Positions 17,275-26,143 of a DNA stretch of 64,000 nucleotides are shown one piece after another. The position numbers and the translations under genes are program-made. The notes beneath the pieces were generated by a model. The model was given only the letters and a program-made list of their open reading frames with translations. It had not been told where the DNA came from and did no database searches. The DNA is from Marinoscillum sp. 108 (GTDB lineage Bacteria > Bacteroidota > Bacteroidia > Cytophagales > Cyclobacteriaceae). Location of the stretch: contig NZ_LR734808.1 in the NCBI RefSeq assembly GCF_902506655.1, forward strand, positions 2,533,501 through 2,597,500, read 5' to 3'. Numbering within the stretch: position 1 is the first letter of the stretch; every line of letters begins with the position of its first letter.

Positions 17275-17541
17275 AGCGTGGGGTATTTGATACTGCTAGC
17301 ATACTATATAGCCGATTCTCAGAAGGAACATATAGCTGCCACTGAGAAAATGATCCATTCATCTCAGATTTATATTTATCCCCTTGATATAATATTCCTG
17401 AACCGTCCCCATCATCTGGTTAAACTGCTCTGATGTCATATTCGGAATATGGCTCTTGTAAGTATTCTGGTAGGTTATTTTGCTTTCAAAATCGGCATTA
17501 TTAGGAATAAACAATGCAATTATTACAACGAGTACATTCAT
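17275..17541 (-). pseudogene. Small secreted protein gene, frameshifted and truncated by the REP/RAYT element
   Basis: ATG 17541 starts a 60-codon frame with a hydrophobic N-terminus, then FESKITYQNTYKSHIPNMTSEQFNQMMGTVQEYYIKG. Moving by one base at a run of four C (17380-17383, plus strand) continues it as DKYKSEMNGSFSQWQLYVPSENRLYSMLAVSNT. The joined protein resembles small exported Bacteroidota proteins with a KIxYxNTYKSxIPN / QEYxIKG pattern (possibly DUF4412-like, from memory). It runs into the REP hairpin and the 3' part is missing. It starts 2 bp after the 38-residue ORF, so it belongs to the RHS operon, in the position where immunity or accessory genes often sit. Confidence 0.6.
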
Positions 17542-17542
17542 A

Positions 17543-17659
17543 TCAACCTTTAATTAAGTAAACTAGCAAGACAAGTATTAATCCAACTAATACTATTATC
17601 AACTGAATTCGTCCCGACTGTGTGGATTCGGATTCCTTTATTTCATCATTCTCTTTCAT
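17543..17659 (-). CDS. 38-residue single-pass membrane peptide in the RHS operon
   Basis: ATG 17659 to TGA 17543 encodes an acidic N-terminus (MKENDEIKESESTQSGR) followed by one strongly hydrophobic helix (IQLIIVLVGLILVLLVYLI) and KG. It overlaps the end of the RHS gene by 14 bp, and its stop is followed after 1 bp by the start of the next frame (TGATATG), a typical translationally coupled arrangement. Downstream position and membrane topology would fit an immunity or accessory peptide for the RHS protein, but there is no homology evidence. The clean TM helix and the tight coupling are the reasons to take it as a real gene. Confidence 0.5.
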   Translation of the reverse strand: MKENDEIKESESTQSGRIQLIIVLVGLILVLLVYLIKG

Positions 17660-20600
17660 CTTCTTGTTTTTTCACTTGTTCATCTATTACCGCATTTGAA
17701 GCAGTATTACCAACTTTATTAACCGTTTGCAAAATAGTCTCCTGAACTATATCATTCTTAGCTGCATTTCCCACAAGTTTAGAAGCATCTACCATGTTAC
17801 CAACTAGTGAACCACTAACAGCAGAAATGCCAGCCTTAGTAAGTTCAACTCCCGCTTGCTCATAATCACCATCTACTGCATTTGCAACAGCCTTAGTGAC
17901 TTTCCCCGTTGCAGAAATAGCGTCTCCTACTTTCATAACACTTAATCCAACCGGGCCTGTTACAGGAGTTGATGCCAATCCTGCATTGGATATTGCATCT
18001 CCTGTTTTGTCTAATGCTTCCCCCCAATCTTTTGTAACTTCTACTCCAAGTTTTTTAGCGTTAGTTGCAACCTGATTTGCATCGCTCCATGTACTTGCTG
18101 TATTAGTAACAAAACGACTTCTATCATCCATATTAACATGTGAAGGTACTCCTGATGTACCATTTATTGACCTTTGTACAGGCGCTCTCACATTAGAAAC
18201 AATTCCAGAATATTTAACATAAAGTGCAGAGGCTGACGAAATGAAATAATTAACACAAACTGGGCAATCCCCATAAGGGTCATTTTGTAGAATAGGATTA
18301 TTAAAACCAAAATGGTAAGGTGTCCAGCTCTCTTGCCCAGCCTGTTCTGCTTTAGGGTCAATACTGGTAAAGCGACCTAAAGCATAATCATACATTCTAA
18401 ACTTCGTCATATCTAAGCCAAGCTCTGGTTGCCTTTCTGTAGCAAAAGTCTTTTCTCCTGTTCCCTGGTTGTAGAGATACTTATTATCTGACCCGTCTTT
18501 AAAGGAGTTAAAAGTAAGCCCAAAGGGATAATAATCGTCGCGCTGGATCACCACTCCCGCAGCGTCTACGGTCACCCGTACATTGCCCAGGTGGTCCGTG
18601 AGGTTGTACTTATAGTCAAAACCCGCACCATTCTTCACTGCACGACCTTCCCCATGCTGGATAAAATCGAGGGCTCCATTTTTGTACTGTATGCCGCCCA
18701 CATAGTCAGTCGTCTCATCAATACCACTGGTTTTGTCAAAGAACTTGCGCAGCTTCACACCCTGGGCATTGTAGGTATAGTAGATGGTACCCTCAGGAAC
18801 CACCACCTGCTCAGGTAGATTCAGGTAGTTATAGCTGATGTTGCTTATTGCCTTATTCGCGTCAGAAATCATATTGCCGCTTTGGTCATAAAGATACTCA
18901 TTTGGCTGATTTCCCTCACTGAACTCTTCATCAAAAAGGCTATTGTCAGAGGTGTCTCCCACTGAGGTGAGCTGATTGCCGTAATAGTCATAGTCCAGGT
19001 TGTCGGCGTTGCTGTTATTGAACTTCCTCACCAGGGTCTGTATGTTGCCATTGAGGTCATAGCTAATACCGCTCACATTGTAGTAGTTAGTTTTGGACGA
19101 ACTGTTATAAGTGGCGGCGGTCAGTCGACTCAGGTCATCGTAGCCAAATTTGTAGTTCTGACTGTTGGCATTTTGCCCCCCGCCGGTTGTCTTCCAAAGC
19201 ATCTGCCCAATATTTCCATTGTACTGCTTATAGCCTGTAGGGGCCCCGTCGTACTTCAGCTCCATCCCAAATCTGTCATTCGCATCATCAAAGGTAGTGC
19301 CTCCGTTTACAGTGGTGAGCCACCCACGCGTATTATAGCGATAATCCACACTCTGTGCAGGAGCTCCAGTACCTTCCTGGCCAATATTCTTTTCAATGAC
19401 TTGCCCCAGGTCATTGTACCGGTTTTGGGCAAGGAGCACCTCTGGGTCGGAGTTGATGGTCTGGTATTGCTTGAGCAACCGACCCTGACTGTCATATGCA
19501 AATCTGTCATCAATAGTCACGGATTCGCCTCCTGTATGAACGCGCCGTGTTTTCTCCACCCACCCAATGTGTTTGTACTGAGTGGTGATCCGGTCCTGGC
19601 CACCCACGTAGTTGGCAGAAACACTCTGGATTACTCTGTACTTCGCATCATAGTAGTTCAGCGACCAGTGATAGGCCGTCACACCCAAAACTTTTGTTTT
19701 GGTAGCCGTCACCTGGCCCTTCACCCGATCTGTTTTGGTAATGTTAAAATCCGCAGGCTTGGCATACTCGTAGCCTGAGGGGATACCAAAGGCATAATCA
19801 TCATAATAGGTGACGGAGTAATAATGAAAAGGATCCGAATCAACCGGGTATGAACTATTGGTATACCCATGAATGGTGGACCCTCGCGACTCATAAAGTG
19901 GCGCACTACCCTGATAGAAGGTATCGACCGCATCCTGTACCGATTGCCTACCCCCGGATATTGTAGTCACGCCTGAGAGCACCGGTCTGTTGAGATGGTC
20001 ATATTTGGTAAATGTCCATTGGTTAGACAATCGCTGGTTTCCATCCTGAGTAAGAATTAACCGATCGCGCTTGTCGTACACCATATGTACCCAATCAGCC
20101 CCAGGCACTTTCTTCCCAATGAGTCTGTTTCTCTGGTCATAGTTATACTCAAAACCATACAGATAGTTGAGAGCTCCGGCGCTGGTACCATCAGAGAGGC
20201 CTACACTGAAAGTTTCATCAGTAGTGGCTGTGAAGTTAAAACCCGGAAGCAGTGTGACCGAGCCCTTCACGATTTCATAGGATCTGCCATCATAGGAGTT
20301 TACAGCAAGGTCTTCGTTATAAACGTACTGGCGGGAGAGCTCGGCTATGTCCACACTGAAGCTAGCATCGAAACCAGTGACACTCCCCCCTGGGGTATGG
20401 TCTATTACTATATAATTGTTGGTGACTTTCACCGTATACTTGCCATCACAGATGGTTCCCAATGTCATGTCAGGGATGCGTTTTGTATTCAGGTGTACCG
20501 TATTTCCAGACTTCAGCGTATTGGAGCTAAACCCTGCACTAAAGTCCATGGTAAGAATATTGTTAGTGATGGCTACATCCACTGCCCCACCCCCTGATCC

Positions 20601-21818
20601 TGAGTTTTGAACAAACGAAGTATAATTCCAGGTGGCCGAAAAATTGGTGTAGGTTGTGGCTGGTGGAGTAGGTGAAAGCAACCCGGCAGATGCCATGGGT
20701 GGCAATACACGTCTCAGATTGCCCCGATTATCAAAGATGTAGTAGGTATCCAGCCCGGAAGCACCATCAAAAACACGTTTTAGAATCACCTGTCCTTTTC
20801 TATCTGTAAACTGATGGACTAAATGATTGTCTTCATCGTAAATCACGCTCACAAACAAGGTATTGTCTCCATAGAAGCCAGCGTCGTCCATTTCACCGGC
20901 AATATCTGACCACAAATATTTCCGCACATTATCTGCTGCAACATTGCTTCTGTAGCTCATTTTACGGGAATGATCTGAAAGGTCATCCGGGTTAGTGGTG
21001 GGTTGCCAGGGGGCACCCGGACTCCCCTGTTTTCTGGGCCGATCCAGCGGGGAATCTTCAAATATCGTTTTGGCAAAAGGCGCTCCGGTGGACTGTACAC
21101 CTTCACTGGGGCTGCCGTAATATGATAGCTGATCTGCGACACGGGCATTGGAGTATGCACCAAACAAATTATCCGGGTATGGCATATACTCTGTATCCTG
21201 TCGCCCTTTTGCGTCATATGTGATGGGGGTAATCAGATCATATCCATCATTAGACGCAAACAGTGAGGAAGTTTGAACGGGCCTTCCCAGTCCATCGAAA
21301 TAGGTTACTCCAATCATCCTGTCATTGGACTTCACATTGGAAGTAGTAACCGCATTGATCATCGTGCTGGTAGCCACATAGTTTTCTGTGGAGGTGAAAA
21401 CAGGATATGCCGAAAAACCCAGCTCCAGGCCATAGGTCTCATTGATAGAAAATACTTTGGCAATGGTGCCCATGACTTCTGTATCAATGGTCAGGTAACC
21501 TGAAGCATCTATATCTACGAAGTAATCACCAAATGCCCCCAACCCCTTAAGGGTGACAGCAGGTACAGAATTGATCAATACAATTTGGCCTTGCTTGACA
21601 CTCAAGGCCTTGGGAGTGCTGGCTGGCTGTGCCACGATAGAAACAGTAAGATAATTATCTGATATATCGATGGTAAGCCCCCCAGTATACCCAGCAGGAA
21701 CAGTATTAAGAAAGGTACTAAGGGAATACTCCTGATGATAATCATCATAAGTCTGTGCCTTTAGCACTGAGGAAAAAAACAGGGTGAGTATGAAAAGGCT
21801 TGTTATATACTTATACAT
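17646..21818 (-). CDS. RHS repeat-associated core protein (DUF6443-type, Bacteroidota)
   Basis: 1390 residues with a signal peptide (about 1-21, ending LKAQ). A DUF6443-like start has YFDGLGRPVQTSS and ITYDAKGRQDTEYMPYP (about 165-220), followed by many YD repeats (YNDLGQVIEKNIG, YDDLSRLTAATY, YDLNGNIQTL). The RHS core is LTDHLGNVRV...YYPFG...KFRMYDYALGRFTSIDPK...FGFNNPILQNDPYGD (ending about 1184). The core would form a cocoon-like shell. The 206-residue tail is Ala/Gly/Val-rich, probably helical, with no recognisable nuclease or protease motif, and ends in a very charged stretch. It lies 12 bp downstream of the partner YD gene. Confidence 0.9.
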   Translation of the reverse strand: MYKYITSLFILTLFFSSVLKAQTYDDYHQEYSLSTFLNTVPAGYTGGLTIDISDNYLTVSIVAQPASTPKALSVKQGQIVLINSVPAVTLKGLGAFGDYFVDIDASGYLTIDTEVMGTIAKVFSINETYGLELGFSAYPVFTSTENYVATSTMINAVTTSNVKSNDRMIGVTYFDGLGRPVQTSSLFASNDGYDLITPITYDAKGRQDTEYMPYPDNLFGAYSNARVADQLSYYGSPSEGVQSTGAPFAKTIFEDSPLDRPRKQGSPGAPWQPTTNPDDLSDHSRKMSYRSNVAADNVRKYLWSDIAGEMDDAGFYGDNTLFVSVIYDEDNHLVHQFTDRKGQVILKRVFDGASGLDTYYIFDNRGNLRRVLPPMASAGLLSPTPPATTYTNFSATWNYTSFVQNSGSGGGAVDVAITNNILTMDFSAGFSSNTLKSGNTVHLNTKRIPDMTLGTICDGKYTVKVTNNYIVIDHTPGGSVTGFDASFSVDIAELSRQYVYNEDLAVNSYDGRSYEIVKGSVTLLPGFNFTATTDETFSVGLSDGTSAGALNYLYGFEYNYDQRNRLIGKKVPGADWVHMVYDKRDRLILTQDGNQRLSNQWTFTKYDHLNRPVLSGVTTISGGRQSVQDAVDTFYQGSAPLYESRGSTIHGYTNSSYPVDSDPFHYYSVTYYDDYAFGIPSGYEYAKPADFNITKTDRVKGQVTATKTKVLGVTAYHWSLNYYDAKYRVIQSVSANYVGGQDRITTQYKHIGWVEKTRRVHTGGESVTIDDRFAYDSQGRLLKQYQTINSDPEVLLAQNRYNDLGQVIEKNIGQEGTGAPAQSVDYRYNTRGWLTTVNGGTTFDDANDRFGMELKYDGAPTGYKQYNGNIGQMLWKTTGGGQNANSQNYKFGYDDLSRLTAATYNSSSKTNYYNVSGISYDLNGNIQTLVRKFNNSNADNLDYDYYGNQLTSVGDTSDNSLFDEEFSEGNQPNEYLYDQSGNMISDANKAISNISYNYLNLPEQVVVPEGTIYYTYNAQGVKLRKFFDKTSGIDETTDYVGGIQYKNGALDFIQHGEGRAVKNGAGFDYKYNLTDHLGNVRVTVDAAGVVIQRDDYYPFGLTFNSFKDGSDNKYLYNQGTGEKTFATERQPELGLDMTKFRMYDYALGRFTSIDPKAEQAGQESWTPYHFGFNNPILQNDPYGDCPVCVNYFISSASALYVKYSGIVSNVRAPVQRSINGTSGVPSHVNMDDRSRFVTNTASTWSDANQVATNAKKLGVEVTKDWGEALDKTGDAISNAGLASTPVTGPVGLSVMKVGDAISATGKVTKAVANAVDGDYEQAGVELTKAGISAVSGSLVGNMVDASKLVGNAAKNDIVQETILQTVNKVGNTASNAVIDEQVKKQEDERE

Positions 21819-21830
21819 GGCTGGACGGGA

Positions 21831-24803
21831 TTATTTGAAGTTGTAATCGTATGCTTGTAAAATATTGCCGGCTTCATCCTTTTTTTGCTTCAGCCTTCCC
21901 AATTTGTCGTATTCGAAAGTCGTTACCACATTATTAGGATCATTTACGGTTATCGGCTGAGCATTGTATCCCAGCACATATGAAGTCACCGTTGTACCAG
22001 CGGGGTACACTCGAATTTCATCCAATCTGGTAGCTCCGGACTTGGTGACCGTGCTGGAGTATGCCGTTTCACTTTGGAACTTCCAGGTACCATCATAATA
22101 CCAAAAGGTCATTTTGAGTCCTGCACCCGAGGGTCGGTAAGCAGTGGGGATAACATACGAACCACTATTGTAATACTTCGTGCCCGTTTTGGCCGTTCCG
22201 GTGGTTCCCGCTACCTCTTCAAAGCTATTGTAATACACGGAAGCGATTGGTGCACCTTCAAAGCGTGCTACCGAAATCTGTTTGGGGCCTTCCCACCAGA
22301 ACGCTACCCGCTTATCGTCTTCCTTATGAGTCTCTATCAGACCGTTTGAATTATAGACATAATGGTATATACTTGATTCATTCTGTCCGGTAGGGTAATA
22401 TTCCGTGGTCTCAGGATATATATCATACCCGGCAACTGAAAAGCTTCGCTCCACTTTAGAAACAGGAAAACCATCTACCTTTTGCATCTCAATGATCGGG
22501 GTCTCTATCACGTTGCGTGTGACAAGGGTAGTGTAGGTAGAGCCAGACAAATCAGGAGCATATGATATCTCTTTTCTCTCTACTGTCCCATTGGAGTTCG
22601 TGGAAATAATGGCTGTGGGGAAGTTGTGATTATTACCATATTCATAATTCGTAATACTCGTCACACCATCCTTTGTGACAGTGCTCTGCTCCAGACGTGA
22701 GTATTTGGAAGTATAGCTATAGGCTTTTTTTACAATATAGGAGTAACCTAGGGCACATCCGCTTGTCCCATCCGGACTAGTCTCAACGGATATCCGAATA
22801 CCATCAAATGCCGCGCCCAAAGCTGTACCATGATAATTTACCTCTGAGGAGACAAGGTTATCATCTGCATCACGATATTCACTCCCTGCTAGTCGCCCAA
22901 TACCAATGACCTGAAACGGTGGTGGACTTGGGTATTCAAAAGTGACAGGAATGGGGTTTTGATTGGTGTAATTGTAGATTTCGTCAGATCCATCACTATT
23001 GGTGACTGTCACTTTAGAATACCCGATATGGTAGCCCTGAGTACTGGATAATATCGATTTGGGTGACGAGGTGATACGTTTACCTAGCCTAACCTCTGAG
23101 TTCAGCATCAAATTCCATTGAGCCCATTCCAAATTATTCTCTAAATCATCCACGTAGTCTCCCATGGGATCACCATCGTATAGGTTGGGGAGATCATAGG
23201 TAAAAGATTTACTCAAAACCACCGTACCAGAAGCGTCCTTACTCTGCACGGTTTTAATTCTCAGCCCTCCTATCACGTTATTAGACGCATCCTTATGAGC
23301 TTCAAAAATAAACTCCGAAGTACCCCCTGTTGGATACTTAATGGATTTTAGCGTGTAGGCCTGACCATTGGTAAAATTCGGCGCTCTGTTCGCATAGGTT
23401 TCCGGTGTAGGAGAATAGAAAAGTTGCAAACCTCTTGGGATTAGGTGATTCTGTTGGGATTCACCATTTGCATACCCCCAATGATCTTGTCCTAGTGAGT
23501 ATCTTCTGGGCAAAGGAGTGGATTCATAATATGTAAACTCATGTTTCGGATTTACTAATGTTCCATCGCAAGATTTCTCTTGTATCCAATTGAGTTTTAA
23601 TCGTTTGGTATCGGAAATGTCCGAAAAGGAATAATCTGATGAACCGGTTGCTGAAGAAAAATAAGAAGTATTTAACTCAAAGGATTTACAGATACCAAGT
23701 GAAGAAATTTGAATTTCCTGAATGGACTTTGCCACAGTATTAGCAGCTCCATTGGGGCTTCCGTATTGTGTAACGTCCTGACGTACTGAACCAGGAATAA
23801 GCGAAATGGTGGTTTTGGAGCTAATAATTGAGGAAAGTCGAACCCCGTCAACCCAGGTATAATTTAGCAGATGCGAAACACCAGCGACATCTCCACTAAG
23901 GGATGCCTGAGCATGATACATACTGATGGACTGTGACTGACGATTACCGTATCCATGATCATCTGCCTCATAGGTCAAATAGATATTATCATCACTATTT
24001 CTTGACTCAATTTTATACAGATACCATGAGCTGGTAGAGTAGGTATCATTACCGATAGAGCCAGAACCTGAAGGGTTGTATGTATAGACTTTGGATGTCG
24101 CAGCTGTAGTCCCAAAGTAATATTTAGTTCCATCTGTATCAACTATTTTCCATGAATGAGGAAAGGATATAACTTCAATTTTGATATCACTTCTGGGCAG
24201 GAGAACCACACCACCACTTTGGTCAAAGTAGAACTTCCCAGATTTTCCATTAAAATTATAAGAGAATAGGTCAGGCTCCGAATCAGCCCGGCCTTTTGCC
24301 GCATCATAAAAGTATTCAAAGCAATTGCATCCCACATTGCAACTCTCTTTGCATGCATTCACCCATTGAGATCCACAATTGTTTGCCGGATCTTCTATTT
24401 CAGGGGGTAATCCACCATCTGTATAATACCCCCAACCATTTCGGTTGGTTTTACCTCCTGTCCTTTGTATACCCTCATCAGGCGCTCCATTTACAGACCT
24501 TGATATCACCCCACCTGCAGACAAGCTCCACCCCAAGCCAACCGAACTAGCCACTTCGTTGACCTTTATACCAGATGCATGATAAGAAAGTGAAACTGGA
24601 AGGACTAATTCACCCTCTTTGACGGTATAAATTGGTATGGAAATATTAGGCACACCCGTATGGTAGCTCACTGGGATATCTACATACTTACCTAATGAGG
24701 CAGCATTGGGGTCATGAAAGGTCGGTTCATTGGAATAGTTATCTTGTGCATGAAGCACGTATACACTCACACTGAAGAGGAGTAATAGAAGGGGTCGTTT
24801 CAT
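21831..24803 (-). CDS. Large YD/RHS-family secreted protein, partner of the RHS gene
   Basis: About 990 residues from ATG 24803, chosen because MKRPLLLLLFSVSVYVLHAQ is a clear signal peptide. The open frame extends to 24863 but would overlap the upstream gene. The N-terminus has TGVPNISIPIYTVKEGELVLPVSLSYHASGIKVNEVASSVGLGWSLSAGGV split over the first 100 mature residues, as in SpvB-like and RHS N-terminal regions. A Cys-rich patch (CGSQWVNACKESCNVGCNCFEYF) follows. YD repeats at the end include FEYDKLGRLKQKKDEAGNIL. It lacks the RHS core and a toxin tail. In Bacteroidota such proteins commonly precede a full RHS gene, as here (12-bp spacing). Confidence 0.82.
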   Translation of the reverse strand: MKRPLLLLLFSVSVYVLHAQDNYSNEPTFHDPNAASLGKYVDIPVSYHTGVPNISIPIYTVKEGELVLPVSLSYHASGIKVNEVASSVGLGWSLSAGGVISRSVNGAPDEGIQRTGGKTNRNGWGYYTDGGLPPEIEDPANNCGSQWVNACKESCNVGCNCFEYFYDAAKGRADSEPDLFSYNFNGKSGKFYFDQSGGVVLLPRSDIKIEVISFPHSWKIVDTDGTKYYFGTTAATSKVYTYNPSGSGSIGNDTYSTSSWYLYKIESRNSDDNIYLTYEADDHGYGNRQSQSISMYHAQASLSGDVAGVSHLLNYTWVDGVRLSSIISSKTTISLIPGSVRQDVTQYGSPNGAANTVAKSIQEIQISSLGICKSFELNTSYFSSATGSSDYSFSDISDTKRLKLNWIQEKSCDGTLVNPKHEFTYYESTPLPRRYSLGQDHWGYANGESQQNHLIPRGLQLFYSPTPETYANRAPNFTNGQAYTLKSIKYPTGGTSEFIFEAHKDASNNVIGGLRIKTVQSKDASGTVVLSKSFTYDLPNLYDGDPMGDYVDDLENNLEWAQWNLMLNSEVRLGKRITSSPKSILSSTQGYHIGYSKVTVTNSDGSDEIYNYTNQNPIPVTFEYPSPPPFQVIGIGRLAGSEYRDADDNLVSSEVNYHGTALGAAFDGIRISVETSPDGTSGCALGYSYIVKKAYSYTSKYSRLEQSTVTKDGVTSITNYEYGNNHNFPTAIISTNSNGTVERKEISYAPDLSGSTYTTLVTRNVIETPIIEMQKVDGFPVSKVERSFSVAGYDIYPETTEYYPTGQNESSIYHYVYNSNGLIETHKEDDKRVAFWWEGPKQISVARFEGAPIASVYYNSFEEVAGTTGTAKTGTKYYNSGSYVIPTAYRPSGAGLKMTFWYYDGTWKFQSETAYSSTVTKSGATRLDEIRVYPAGTTVTSYVLGYNAQPITVNDPNNVVTTFEYDKLGRLKQKKDEAGNILQAYDYNFK

Positions 24804-24859
24804 GATTGGCTGGATAAATTGGTTTGAGAAAATTGAATAATCAAGATCGGATAGAGACA

Positions 24860-26143
24860 TCAATCTTGGTCTTTGATATGGGCTAATTCCTTTAATATAT
24901 ATTGATTTTGACGATTCAGGGCGTCAATCATCTCCTGCTGACGAATGGTATGCAAGGTCAATTCCTCTATTTTCTCCAGTAGTTTGGCATTCATTTCTCC
25001 AAGGGAGATGCCGTTTGCCGCCACTTCTTTGGCAGAAGGCATTCCTGGCAGGTGTTGATTGGCTTTAACGTATGCTGAAGTTTCTTCGAGCGTAGGCAGC
25101 GTGTAATCTGGATCAAACACGTAATCGGGCCACGAGCCAGACATTTCTACTTTCACCTCCTCCATAATGGCTTTTCCATCTACAGCAAAAGCGTAGTCTG
25201 CAGGTACAGAAGTGGTTCTGATACCCATCTGACCATCATTCAAGTCTATCCATACCTTAGTGGCCATTTCATCACTTTCTTTGAAATGGATCTCTGCATC
25301 AGCAAAAATGCTCATTTGTGACATGCTCATATGGCCTATCCCCATTCCGTCACTGGCCCCGTTGTTCACATCCAGCAAGCGAATGTCATTTTTGTAGACC
25401 ATCAGATCTCCGCCACGAATGTCCAGGCGAGATCCTGGAGTGGCTGTACCTATTCCCACATCCCCATCAGTTTCGATCACCATCTTGGCAGGTAAGTCCC
25501 AGGCATTTCCGTCACCGCTGGTAGTAGTGGTGCCAAACCCAAATTCGAGGCGATCATTTCGCAATGCACCAGTATGATGGATGCCCCAGTGTTTGTTATT
25601 CCCTCCCCCTTCGGGGACATTGGTCAGATGAATCATAGAGGCGGCATTGTCCTTATCCAGAGCGATAATCTGCACCCTCGCTTCAGTAGCTTCAAATATA
25701 TTAGCCAGAGTCAGATAATGCTGACTTCCAATATTTTGAGACTGAACATGAAACTTGCCTGCCGGAGCAATCGTGCCAATGCCCACCTCCCCGCTTGGAA
25801 GAATCGACATGCGCTCCGTAAAACCACTGCTGTTGACATACCTGAAGCGTATACCTCCTTGCGCCCCAATAATCATCTGATCCGTACCGGTGATTTCATT
25901 CACATCAAAAAACATCTGATTGGTACCATCAGAAAGGGTTAAGTATGACTTGGAAGCATCTGCTTTACCTCCCAAAGTACCCGAATGCAGGATATGAAAC
26001 TTACCTGAAGGGGTTTTCAATCCAACACCAACCTTGTCAACTAACGAGTAAATCACAGACTGACCTTCGTAATCCCATGGTTGGGCCTGGAGTAAAGTAT
26101 TGATTAAAACAAGTGCTATGAATAGGGTTAGTCTGGTTTTCAT
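24860..26143 (-). CDS. Fibre-like secreted protein, constant-tail family, copy 8
   Basis: 427 residues with signal peptide MKTRLTLFIALVLINTLLQAQ. The head has VGVGLKTPSGKFHI, VGIGTIAPAGKFHV and VGIGTATPGSRLDI repeats. The linker AVDGKAIMEEVKVE matches copies 1 and 4. The constant domain is WPDYVFDPDYTLPTLEETSAYVKANQHLPGMPSAKEVAANG, followed by GEMNAKLLEKIEELTLHTIRQQ and a coiled coil. It lies 56 bp upstream of the YD/RHS pair and on the same strand, so it probably leads the operon 26143-17275. It is physically separated from the other seven copies by the RHS genes. Confidence 0.75.
   Translation of the reverse strand: MKTRLTLFIALVLINTLLQAQPWDYEGQSVIYSLVDKVGVGLKTPSGKFHILHSGTLGGKADASKSYLTLSDGTNQMFFDVNEITGTDQMIIGAQGGIRFRYVNSSGFTERMSILPSGEVGIGTIAPAGKFHVQSQNIGSQHYLTLANIFEATEARVQIIALDKDNAASMIHLTNVPEGGGNNKHWGIHHTGALRNDRLEFGFGTTTTSGDGNAWDLPAKMVIETDGDVGIGTATPGSRLDIRGGDLMVYKNDIRLLDVNNGASDGMGIGHMSMSQMSIFADAEIHFKESDEMATKVWIDLNDGQMGIRTTSVPADYAFAVDGKAIMEEVKVEMSGSWPDYVFDPDYTLPTLEETSAYVKANQHLPGMPSAKEVAANGISLGEMNAKLLEKIEELTLHTIRQQEMIDALNRQNQYILKELAHIKDQD

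Noticed and set aside
17275..17362. A separate 100-residue gene downstream of the RHS operon
   Set aside because: Its first part continues the frameshifted secreted gene and its later part translates the REP hairpin and transposase remnant, so it is not an independent gene.
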